This document shows positions 39,887-50,629 of a stretch of DNA of 64,000 nt, piece by piece. Position numbers and translations under genes: made by a program. Location of the stretch: NCBI GenBank assembly GCA_003640385.1, contig RCAB01000025.1, positions 186,001 through 250,000 of the forward strand. Direction: 5' to 3'. Position 1 is the stretch's first letter. The number at the start of each line of letters is the position of its first letter. Source of the DNA: Setaria digitata (Eukaryota; Nematoda; Chromadorea; Rhabditida; Setariidae). The notes under the pieces were generated by a model, which did not search any database, was not told the DNA's origin, and saw only the letters and a list, made by a program, of their open reading frames with translations.

Positions 39887-41009
39887 TCAGTCGCAACACT
39901 CTGCCAAGCAACAACCAAAACAACATGCTAGCATTGCCCACAAACAGCATTTACTCGAGTCGCTCGAACTTGCAGGAGGCCCTGTTGTTTGCCTGAAGGA
40001 ATGTTTTAAATAATGAAATAATTATATCCATTTTTAATTGCTTCAATTTCATTATGGATTTACACCATGAAAAATGCGTCCAGTTGCAGACGGAGTGCTC
40101 AGTTTAAATGAAATTCCTAAAATGTTTGAAAGAAACGGAACCATTTGCAGGTCAATTTGTTATATATATTAGAAATATGATTATAGCAAAATTAAATAAA
40201 GTTAAAACAACTGAAATGATATATAGCTTATCAGTTTTATAATCAATAAAATGCTTGTTCGAGAGATGTACACAGCAAGTGGAGGAGGACAGATAATCTA
40301 AAAGAGTTCACGATGCTTGTCTCGAAACATTTGCAGGTCAATTTGTTAGCAGACTTTAACTAACCACTATGGATCAATATTTTTCGATTTCATTTCATTA
40401 ATATATTCTCTGTTTTTCGAAGTTATCCATTACCTACCAATGCTAGCAAACCATTATGTGGACAGCTCAAATGTTTCGAGACAAGCATCGCGAACTTAGT
40501 GCGTTAGAAAGTGATGGAGTAGTTGATCAAATTCAAAAAACATACGTAACTGGTGGTTGCTGACCATAACCATAACCAAAGCACGGCTGCTGATTCGGAT
40601 AATATGGTTGCTGTGGATGCGGTGGATAATTATAACCTGGTGCACCATAATTTTGTTGTGGTGGATACTAAAGAAAAATAAAACTGTAATCAAACACTTC
40701 AAAACTAACTGATACTGGCCACATTTGAGAACTGTTTTTCAGTATAGAGTTTTTGTTAAATTTCATAAAAAGATGTAATATAAGTAGATGGGAGTTTATT
40801 TCCTACTTTTTTTTTTGAGGTAATTTATTCCGTACGGCACAGATTCATGATCTAGCCATTTGCACAATTGTGTGGATTTCACTGTTAATACTTGGAGCCA
40901 ATTTTTGATTTATTGAGATTCACATTAGAAATTTGAAAAAGAAATACCGTACTCGGAATGAACCAACCTGACAATGTGGTGCTTGATAAGGTGGCGGTGC
41001 TGACATCAT
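39887..41009 (-). CDS. Small Pro/Tyr/Gln-rich protein with Cys-rich membrane-type tail (CYSTM-like)
   Basis: Three short exons, 40968-41009, 40546-40667 and 39887-39992, splice in phase to an 89-residue protein. Exon 1 starts MMSAPPPYQAPHCQ; exon 2 is Pro/Tyr/Gln/Gly-rich (YNYPPHPQQPYYPNQQP) and ends at a GTATGTTT donor; exon 3 follows a CCTTCAG acceptor and ends KCCLWAMLACCFGCCLAECC plus a final Asp. The layout, a Pro/Gln-rich head and a C-terminal hydrophobic helix studded with eight cysteines, is that of CYSTM-type proteins, which attach to membranes and are linked to stress tolerance in other eukaryotes. Reading straight on from exon 2 gives an alternative 58-residue product stopping at 40533. 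The PPPY near the N-terminus is a potential WW-domain ligand. The gene structure is seen; the family call is inferred from the pattern. Confidence 0.75.
40142..40490. repeat. Direct and inverted repeats in intron 2 of the CYSTM-like gene
   Basis: A 21-base string catttgcaggtcaatttgtta occurs at 40142-40162 and 40328-40348. In addition, 40311-40333 and 40468-40490 are perfect 23-base reverse complements with partly matching flanks. The transcript could fold into a hairpin of about 180 bases. It may be a remnant of a short non-autonomous element; no transposase is present. Confidence 0.8.
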
Positions 41010-44000
41010 TCAATTGATGACGCAACTTTGCAATTTCTTAAAATCGCTTTATTCAGAACAAAAAATATGCGAAGTAACATATATTCCCGGAATCAACGAA
41101 GCTAATAGCAGTCTAGTTATGCACCAAAATAATCACTGATCAATACTTTATTTTTAATAAAAGTTTCCAACAGTATCAATGACACGGCTTAGTTCAGCTC
41201 ACATTGAGTAGTAAAGGTCAGCGAATGATCTTACTTGCTGATCGTGTCTTTTAGAAAGAGATCCAACAAATGACAAATACTAATGAAAAGTTATAATTGT
41301 TAATTACTGTGTACAATGAATAGCTGTAGTAATAAGATGACCATAAATTTTGTAGGCTGAAGAGGACGAGGGTAGTAGCTACAACGTAACGATGAATAAT
41401 TTACACAAGAAAGGGAGCAAGATGATATTCAACGTTGAAATCTACTTATTAGGCGTTAATATTAAATAGCTTACGTGATATCTATCTGCACTGGAATTAG
41501 TCCTATCCAACTGAAATTGAGCTGTACGTGATCCAAAACGTACAGACAGAAGGAAGATAACCTGAGGACACATAATCCACCTGAAGCCTCTCTCACGTAA
41601 CAGCACATTCCACGTTCTCCTCTCCTTTTATAATCAATAATGATATTTTATAATCATAGGTAACTCAGTTAACTTATCGCTTCCCTAACTGTCTTCTGAA
41701 AGTTTACGAGAATGTAGGGTAAGGAAAATGTAAGTAAGCCTTTAAGAACTGTAAAGGGAGGAGGAGGAATGGATATAAGAGTTCCATGCAATTTCGTATT
41801 TTGTCCTGAATTTCGCTACATTTGAAACTTAAGTATGACTTTTAGGGATAGCCAAAAGTTTGGAGCAGAACATATGGGACAGATCAAAAAACAACGAGCA
41901 ACGAGAATTCAGTGCTTCAGGACAGAAAGGTATATAGACAACAATGAAACATAATCGATTAAAGTGACACGAAATGCGTCAACGCCAATAGCAACCCCTG
42001 TGCGGTGTGACTCCTGATAAAAGGAGGGACCCGTTTCGGAGTGAGGGATGTGCTGTGACGAGGAACACCTGTGCTACACATTGAAGCAAGGAAAGCAACT
42101 TTCGGAGGAATCACACTGGTAGCCAAACTGCAGAGATGCCTTCATATTATTGTTAGCCACCACGAAAGGTATCATCAGTCACTGAGGCGCTTTTCCATTA
42201 TATCGTTTTCGGTTACACCTGTCGAGTTCTCAGGGAATGCCTTCCAGCTGAAGAACATCTTCTAACGATAGCATGAACTGCTACTGGCAGCTGAAGTAAT
42301 CCGATATTGAATGGACAACTGCCTAGCTAGTTTGTGGGATTTGGGTCATAAAAGGAGTGCAAGAGGTTAAACAAAGAAATGAGAGAGCAAGTTTCGACTA
42401 TCCGTATTTACTTTTTTCGTCATAGTTTGAGTGATTCCCACTTCGAAGAGGTAAATTCACATTCAAGGTGGAATAATCATGCAATTTGCCTGGGATGATG
42501 AGTTCCTCCGAAAGTTTTTTAATCATAATAATTTCCTGACTGTTGTTGTTAAATACAGATTTGAACATCGGGGAGGAGCCTTTTCCCCTCCGTCTACAAA
42601 CTTCCCAATATTTTTTTTTCTAGCTAACAAAATTCTTTTTCATGTGATACGCTCTACGTCCATGTCATTTTTTGCCAAAAGAATTTTTTTTTAGTTTCTG
42701 TGCACACAAGAGTATTTCAGTTACAATATTTGACATCAGTGGGATTTATTTCGATAAAGTTGAGCAAATTGTGATAATATCATAGTAATCAATTATTCAT
42801 ATAAATTTCGGCAAATTAGAAGCAGTGATCCACTAGGCAATCAAATTATATGCCTATTTTGTCAATCATTTTACCCTCCAAATCCAAATTTGATTCTTAA
42901 CATTAATGAGCTCACCAAATGCTGACTTCAGCGCAAAATCTAAATTTATAAGAATAAAGTGAAATAAGCGAAATAATAGGCACCTTCTCCTTCACAAACA
43001 GTTAAAACATTCTACAAGAAGCATTTAATATCACAAATAATTAATATTACCAGTGAGAAGCAATTTTGAGCGACTGTCCTGTTGTTCCGCAATGTATTTA
43101 AATAGAATTGCTTTCCACGTTAGCAACTTATCAACGAAAAAGATTGCATTTTAACTTGAAAATTTGCAAACATTCTCGAATGTCGTGTCTTTGAGTGGAG
43201 GAATATGGCTGAAAAGGTTTGTTTGCGTGAAGTTTCATCCTGCTAGCACTCCATAAGTTAAAATAAGCAAGTTTTCAAAAGATTTCCTATGTACATATGT
43301 AGGAATTGCAAAATGCAAAACGAAATATCCAAAAAAAAAAGAAAAAAAACTGAGCTTCAACAGATAGCTTTCGACGAATTTCGTAGTTAGATCCATAATA
43401 AGACGGAAATCAAAACTCTTTTACCTTGATATGAAGCGCTGGATAAATTTTTTTTCTTTACTTTAATTAGTTGGAGAAAAAGCATTTCCACAACTTCTTG
43501 TAGTGAGACAAATATGATATTTTCTCGGAAAAAATTCTACAGAAAATTTATTAATTTAAAAATTTAACACTTGCTAGAGCTGTTTGGCAGAGGACGGACA
43601 AAAAGAAATTAGTGAATGTTAAGATCTCAAATAACTTATTTTTTGTACATGCAATTAACCAACAAAAAAAAAATTACGATTTATTAAGTTTTTCTGTAAT
43701 CCCATTTATATATTTCCTTAGCAAGATTACATGATGCATATTCAATTTTATGATAATATAATGAAGCATTCAAAAATTCATTTCGATGTGCAAAGTAAGT
43801 TTTTCATTTCATTTGTGATTCAGACATAAAAATTGAATTGTTCAAGGATTCTCTCCTGATATAAGCATTACCTTCAGAAGGAATATATTCGGTTCCTCTC
43901 ATCAGTTTTCAAATGAGCGAAACAACAATAATCATTTAAATCATAGCGAAAGTTTCAGTAACTAAGCAAAAAGGCGACTTGAATTTTGCAGTAAAAAAGT

Positions 44001-44681
44001 AAACGTGTAGGATTATCTGCTTCCTAAATTCAAATGTTTCAACATAATTTAGCTTTATAAATAATTTCTTATTAAAAAAAGAGAGGAATAATATACATAA
44101 ATACCCTCATATAACTAGTTCCTCACCAATCTAAAAATAATATAAAAAATAGTTCTTGTTTATTTTCCAGAATTCATAAGTTTGACAATTGATAAATTTT
44201 TATCAAAGCATTCACGAACAATCAAGTTTAAGAACATATTCAGCAGAGATCATGTTCCGCAAATGTAATCCAGTCTACTTAAATTTAACTGCATGGGAAT
44301 AAAATGAAATGGAAATATGGTCAGAGAAAAATTTGATCAGTTGTTCAGAATACAAGAAACTTCAATCGTGAATAAGAATGACTGTGTTGGAAAAAAAATA
44401 TGTATATAATAATGAGCAACCTGAAGCTAGATTAGAACGAATATTTGAAAACCTGAATATGAGCCTCTCTTAAAATGTCTCTCTATAGCAGTTTTCGATG
44501 TTTGTCCATCCAGAAAGACAGAGATGATTCTTATTAATCTCAGAATATTTGAAATTCCATGGTTTTCATTTAAAATGAAAAAGCGAAATTCCAAAATTTA
44601 GAATACTCTTAAAAGTAATAATTTTGCTTTATTTCGCTTAAAATCATTAAACTAACAAATTAATTCACATACGTGAGCCAG
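41010..44681. other. Intergenic region, no gene seen
   Basis: About 3.7 kb between two minus-strand genes. It contains the upstream region of the CYSTM-like gene and the 3' flank of the coiled-coil gene. A somewhat less AT-rich patch (about 41960-42130) has no coding pattern or tRNA-like boxes that I can defend. Plus-strand frames at 42071-42265 and 42479-42694 show no family signal. Confidence 0.5.
44628..44633 (-). terminator. Candidate poly(A) signal of the coiled-coil gene
   Basis: Minus-strand AATAAA about 50 bases beyond the stop codon of the coiled-coil gene, a typical distance for a short nematode 3' UTR. Confidence 0.45.
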
Positions 44682-47600
44682 TTATCTAATTGCTGACTTG
44701 GAGCGATGGATCGTAACTGAAAATTTCTTGTTCAAGGTTTGGTTTGATTTAACAGATCGTTTGACGGACTGATGCCTTCTGGGGCGTGTTGGGACGAATT
44801 TCCACGGAACAGTATTACTGGGTGGAACCCATGGCACGGAATGAAATCGACGGGACATTTCATCAAATTTTATGATTCGACCTTGTAAAGATTCATTGAA
44901 ACGGCGTTCATTTTCCTGAAAAATTTGCTTTGGTAAGTATGTGATACTTGACCATTTTTAAATTAATATTGGATTTGATAATAATTTACCATAATTTCAT
45001 GATTTAAATGTTTTTAAGGTAAATAACATTCGAAAAAACACCTTAATTTGAAGCCAAACATCGTAAGCTTCTCTCGCCAATGCTTCTTTATACTCCTTTG
45101 TATTCCTACTTTGTGTTTCTTCTATCTTCCTGGATTCTAGTAGCTTCCGTTGTGCTTCTGCTTTTCTAATTTTATTTTTTTCGTACCTCAAATCTTTTCT
45201 TTTTCCTTAGTTTTTTTCAAAAATATTCGAATTCATTCAAACGTACAGACGATTATAAAAAGTAGAAAAGAAATATTCGCAGAGATATGTGTAGAACCGA
45301 TTCGTATTTTATCATTAGCAAAGATTCTAATTGTCAATTCTAATTCTGTAGTCTCAAGCGACGATTCTTTATTCGCTCACAATTTGCCATTATGAAAGTA
45401 CCGTAATTATCGAGAATATATACTAAAACTTGCCTGATGTAATGTGCACATTTTATACTACATTTCTGACAGTAGTCAATATCTTCTACTATGATGCGGA
45501 CAATTACCTGTTTGATTGGTGTGACAGGAAATAAGATTTTCTAACTTAGATTTCATGGAGAATACAGATTAATGTCATTCATTTCTGATTTTGGTATTCT
45601 TTAATGTTATCTACTAAGGGATGTAGAGGAAGCAACTGAAAATATAAAATAAATATCTCTTCCAACCATATGTTGAATGCCTTCTGAGCCTCGTTGCTTT
45701 TTGTTTCTAATTCACGCTTCTTTTTTAATTCATCGTTTTCTTCATTTTGAATTCGTTGCTGTCGTTCCTTCGAGAGCCTTTGAAACCGATCGTTTTTCCA
45801 TGCTTGAAACATCTGGATTCAAAGCGTAAACTACTACCTTTATCTTTGAGGTAAATCCATTTCCAATTGTTACTACCATAAAAAAATTTTATTGTCATCA
45901 GTAAGACACACTTAGTTTTGTTCATCTGTTCTTCACTCCAAAATATATCGTTTGTTATTACTAGCTAGTAAATAAAAGAATTGCAAAAGCGAGTCAACTG
46001 CATAACTCAAATTAACTGGGATGAACTTTATGGAACTGCTTCTAGTTGTACCGTTCAAAAAACATCAAAGATTTGCTCCGTGTGATTCAATTTACCTCTT
46101 TACTTTAATATTTCGATTTTTCATATTTTAGTAGTTTCGTTTATTTTTCCAAATAATATCTTTATTAATTTTCTATTTGTCCTCAAGAATGTTTCGACTA
46201 AGATTTATGCTACACATTTCAAATTTAAAACTTTTACTGTCTTTTTCCTCAACCCACCTTTGATGCTTCCTCCTTTTTCCTTCTAATTTCTTCCGCTTTT
46301 TCCTTTTCTAAAGCTTCTGCTTTTTCCTTTTTCTTGCGCCTTTTTTCTCGAATCGCTTCATCCGCTCGTTGCTTCCAAATTTCGTAATTCCTTTCAGCTT
46401 CCCTCCTTCTTTCTTCTCTGGCCTACAATTTAAAAAGAGCATTGCAATTTGAAAAAATCTAGTCAAGAGTACTTACACCGTACAATAATCTGCTTTTCTT
46501 ACTAACTCTCTTCTCCAACTCTTCTTTTTCTTGCTGTTTTCGCCGCTTCTCCCTCTCCTGTTTTATTTTTTCCCTTAACCAAGCCTGAAATTCATTTCTA
46601 AATATTAATCACTGCTAGAAACTTTTTCGCTCCTTCACTGTTTTTTTCTACGTTTCTTCTGAACTATCGATACCAAATTTAGTGGTTTTTACCTCATAAG
46701 CTACTTTTCCAGAGGATGAAGCCTCATTAAATGGATGAGTCATACTTCGCGAATCTTTTTCAACTGATTCCCTTACTTCGCTAATATTCCTGCAATATGT
46801 TAGACTTCCTTCTTCCATATACAATATATCTTTCAAGAAGATTATTTCAGTTGATAGAGTTTGAGTTTGAAGTTTGCGTCGATTTCAGTGATGTTTACCT
46901 GTTAATTTCGTCTTTCGAAGCTCTATAATTTGGCGTTTGAAATCTACCATTTAAGTTTCCCAGTGGTCTTCCCGTTAAGAAAGTCTTTCCGATAACCTAA
47001 AAATGCAGAATTTTTGTAACTTTCTGATTATTAAAGACTTGCTTAGTTTATTCCTTCAAAACAGATCTTGGAATTTTTTAAAATCAAGTTCAGTTAAGCA
47101 TGTTGGCCACAGCTATTTCACTATATCACGGAGACAGCTTACCAGTTCTGGACAATGGTTTTCCTTCCTTCCTATCCTCACTGATTTTTCGGAATCTTGC
47201 CGTTCATCTGAATTACCGAATAACTGTTGAATAGAATTTTCATTTCCTATTGTGATAAGAGATGACGGAGCTACTTTTGTACAATGTTCTTGTGCAGTCG
47301 CTACAGCATTCATCTCACATTTGTTTCCATCCTTTTGTATTTCGTGTCTGAAATTATCATGCATGTTGAGAAACTTGTCACTTTGTCAGGCTCAAAATAA
47401 CGGAACAGCAAGATATTGAAAAATTTGAGCAGAACTGAGTGAATATCTTGAATGTAAGCTAAAACATAGTTCAGGGTAATGATGAAGAATGGCTATTAAC
47501 AGGTGTGTGTGCGTGTGTACTAGTGTCTATCGAATTCAAGTAACCGGGCAAATTTTTCAAGTTTAAAAGTTAAAAGAAAAGTAACATTTTGTTGTCATGA

Positions 47601-48186
47601 ACTTCAGTGGTGTTGCAAAAGTTATACTGTTCATTATCGTCACCATGCTCTTTTTCCTCGTCCTCGTCGTTATCATCACTTTTTCCTTCCCCGTCACTCT
47701 CACGCTGCCATCGCTCAACGATTACCCCACTTTTCTAAATCATTTCTTTTAAAATTCAACAGGAAAATTTCAACTATTTATTTAACTGACTCAAAAATTA
47801 ACTAAACAAATACGCACACTGAGGAATTCACGTTTGAGAGATAACGGAAATGAATCTTTGTTTGTAAGCACTGTAACTGCTTCTCGATTTCGGCCGTGCC
47901 TCGTTGCTGGCCTCTCAACTAGTTCCGCTGCTGAAATTGACGAAGTTGTCGTGTGCTTAAGAATAAGTTGACAGAAGTTTTGCTGTCGAGTCTAGTGTTC
48001 AGCAAATGGATAACGTTCAGAACTACTGGAAAAATTCTTCAGCTATGATTGCAAAAAGATAAGTAACGATCGAAAACAACTACCTTGCTGAATTCTACTT
48101 CCTTTTTTGTACCGAATTTCCAGCAATTCATCAAGTGTATTGTTGTATTTGGCATTACGTGTTCGTGGTATCTCTTCACCTTTCAT
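44682..48186 (-). CDS. Charged coiled-coil protein resembling CCDC34
   Basis: A multi-exon minus-strand gene. The first exon 48084-48186 starts MKGEEIPRTRNAKYNN and joins in phase to an exon opening AAELVERPATRHGRNREAV (about 47820-47955). Further exons lie near 47590-47738 (acidic, DDNDEDEEKEHGDDN), 47145-47350, 46905-47000, 46690-46800, 46480-46590, 46258-46422, 45650-45812, 45042-45190 and 44682-44915. The centre is Arg/Lys/Glu-rich coiled coil with repeated [A/N]xxxWL units (RNYEIWKQR, AQKAFNIWLEE, AYDVWLQIK), and the C-terminus has FHSVPWVPPSNTVPW then a basic tail. Repeated W-containing helices followed by a Pro/Trp motif recall CCDC34, a ciliary/sperm-flagellum protein in vertebrates. 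The join between the exons at about 45650 and 45190 was not resolved. The gene is clear; the family is moderate. Confidence 0.65.
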
Positions 48187-49187
48187 TGCGTTCTTTCTTC
48201 AGATACTGAAAACAGCAAATTTTATTGCTGTCTCATTTTAGTTGGAAAGACACGTAAAAATCTAATTTTGTAAATATTTTTTTAAACGAAAGGTTTCAAC
48301 ATTATTGTGGGATTGCTCTACGGCTATATATAGTGGAAAGAATGAATTCTGGACTCCGTTGTTCTTGACCTGAAAGTTAACTTTAGCAGAAATATCAGAA
48401 AAAAACATCAGTTTGGAGTAGATGAATCATATAATGGAGAAATAAAGACGCCCAAGTGGCACGAAATTTTGAGGATAATTGGTTTACTGGAGGAGTAAAT
48501 TATTTAAAAAAAAAGTATCGAAATTCGAAAGAGGACAGTTACTTAAAACCTAATGCTTTCACACTCCGAAAAAACACTAAGTCCTAACAGGAAGATGAGG
48601 AAAAGTTGGTCACATTCTTTGAAGTCTGTGGCGTAACCATAGCGACTGATGGATGCTTGAGGACGAGATGTATTTTGTTGAATGATTGGAGAGAATTATA
48701 ACACTTGTATATGATGCAGGGGTAAAAGCGTACAAGTTTGAAAGGAAAAAAAGAAGGGAACCGGAAGCTTTTGAAATTCTTATAATTTTGAAACAACTAT
48801 CTGATACATCTTTTTTGAACAGCCCATAGTCAAAAATCTATAAGGAATCCATTCAAGCACAGTTTCAAATCAAAAGATTGGTTGCATATGAAATCATGTT
48901 CAAGGTTCATTTTTGAATAGTGATTCTCACTCATATGGACTTCACTTAGTTTCTCTGCTGTACATTGACTACTTTGTGATAACCCAACAATCCAAAAAAA
49001 AAGAAAAATTTTATGCAATCAAACACTGTGGCTGGCTGTAATACCTGCCGTAACAAAATTTATTGCTACGGGACAATTTGAAATTAATAAATTAATAAAG
49101 AAAGGATATATCCATCGCAAGATTATAAGGAGAATTAATATAAGAGCAATATTAATAGATGATACCAAAGATATCACTTGCTCTACA
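48187..49187. other. Spacer between the coiled-coil gene and the Cys-rich membrane-protein gene
   Basis: About 1 kb between two minus-strand genes. It contains one short frame with a signal-peptide-like start (see 48830-49018). If the two flanking genes share an operon, spliced-leader trans-splicing sites would lie here, but nothing in the sequence proves that. Confidence 0.45.
48830..49018 (-). CDS. Possible small secreted peptide
   Basis: A single-exon ATG frame of 62 residues begins MHKIFLFFWIVGLSQSSQC, which looks like a signal peptide with a plausible cleavage after the Ser/Gln/Cys stretch. The remainder is hydrophilic, with two further cysteines. There is no family match and no splice support, and hydrophobic N-termini arise easily in AT-rich DNA, so this is a candidate only. 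Confidence 0.2.
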   Translation of the reverse strand: MHKIFLFFWIVGLSQSSQCTAEKLSEVHMSENHYSKMNLEHDFICNQSFDLKLCLNGFLIDF

Positions 49188-50629
49188 TCAAAATAACTTT
49201 ACAGAATTAATATGAGGGAGATATCGGCGTTCGCCAAAGTACGTTGGTGGTCCACTAGCCTAAAATAATTGAATTTAAATAGAAGCTGACATATTTATGT
49301 TAAGGTTATAACTCGGTAATGCCAAAAAAGATTGAAGTGAAAGTGCCGCTTTTGCTGTTCAGATTTATTGTACAGTAAAATAAAATCCAAAAAAAAAGAT
49401 GCAATACTTGTGATCCGACAACACTGTCTTCCGTAAAACTTCCACTAAATTCGTAGCCACGTCCATCGCTTTTACGATTGTAGATGTAATAAATGACAAG
49501 CATTGCGACTGCCGTAAATAATATTGCAAAAACAAATATTAGTAAAAGTATGATTAGCAACTCATAACTTCCACTTCTGCAACAATTTTTTATTTCGGCT
49601 TATGATTTATCTCATGAACAATTTAAAAAAAAAAAATCTACAAAAGATTCAAAAGAATTCTGCCATGCTCAGAATTAGTGTTTATGAATTAAAGCGTTAA
49701 TTACAATGACACTTCGTACCTCCAAAATCATGCTGACAAAGATGATGTTATTTACAGTGTTAAAATTTCGGAACATTTCTCAAATACTATATGCAATTTA
49801 TATGATCTAAAAGTCGTAACAAACCGTTTAACTTCCTGAAAAGGACAACAACCGTTCGGGCAGCAACCGATATTACACAAATATGTGATTGGATTATCAC
49901 TAGCCAAGTTTTTGTAATAACACAAATAACTGCCATCATCTAAATACCATATTTTCATATCACCTTATATCAGTAGAACTTTGTTCAATACTCCAGGTAT
50001 ATTATTTAATTCTTCTCTTACTCAGAATCTGCTCACTAGTTTAAAATTAAAAGAATATATCATTGAATATAAGAAACTTACGAATTTTTTCATGGTAAAT
50101 TAGATCGCTTAGATTTTTTCTGATTTCGTTAGGTACTGTTGAAATAAATCTGAAAAAGAAATTCGTATTGACTTATCTAATTCATCCTTTTCTCCAACTC
50201 AAAGAATTTCTCTATATTCATTATTTCCTTCATCTAAAAGAACACACTTAATATAACCAACCTTGTTCAGTCAACTAACGCAGCAAGCTTTTCAAAGTTT
50301 TCGGGATGAGCAATCTAAGCGACAATTAATACCGTCTTCCGCGGATCATTACACCCATTTAAAGAGGTGAAATTGAATAAAAGTCACTGGCAGGAACTGC
50401 CTTCCTTGTTGACTTTGACGAAATAATCAATTTGGTAAACTGATAAATGGAAGTGAACCAAGTGAAACTGGGCTCAAAATACAAAAGTTTCAAAGCAAAA
50501 TAACGGAAGCAAACAATTAGTGACATTCTAATTCTAATTCAATAAAAAAAAAGCTTACGCAGCAGTAGTATGTGTCATTTGAAAATGATCCTGTTCACTT
50601 AAAGGTAAATTACTCCAACGAGAAGCCAT
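49188..50629 (-). CDS. Single-pass membrane protein with Cys-rich segment and PPxY tail
   Basis: Five exons splice in phase: 50559-50629, 50082-50149, 49825-49963, 49408-49576 and 49188-49259, giving 172 residues. It starts MASRWSNLPLSEQDHFQ. Residues about 56-93 hold a cysteine cluster, CYYKN then CNIGCCPNGCCPFQ. A strong membrane helix follows at about 97-124 (IILLLIFVFAILFTAVAMLV), then a cytosolic tail with GSFTEDSVVGSQ and, in the last exon, SGPPTYFGERRY. The arrangement resembles small Cys-rich/TM/PPxY adaptors such as the VOPP1/WBP1 and Shisa-like groups, or a nematode CX-type module; I cannot decide between them. There is no signal peptide in the first exon, so either the helix serves as signal-anchor or a 5' exon is missed. 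A donor-like GTAAAG just before the stop leaves a longer C-terminus possible. Structure firm, function unknown. Confidence 0.75.
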
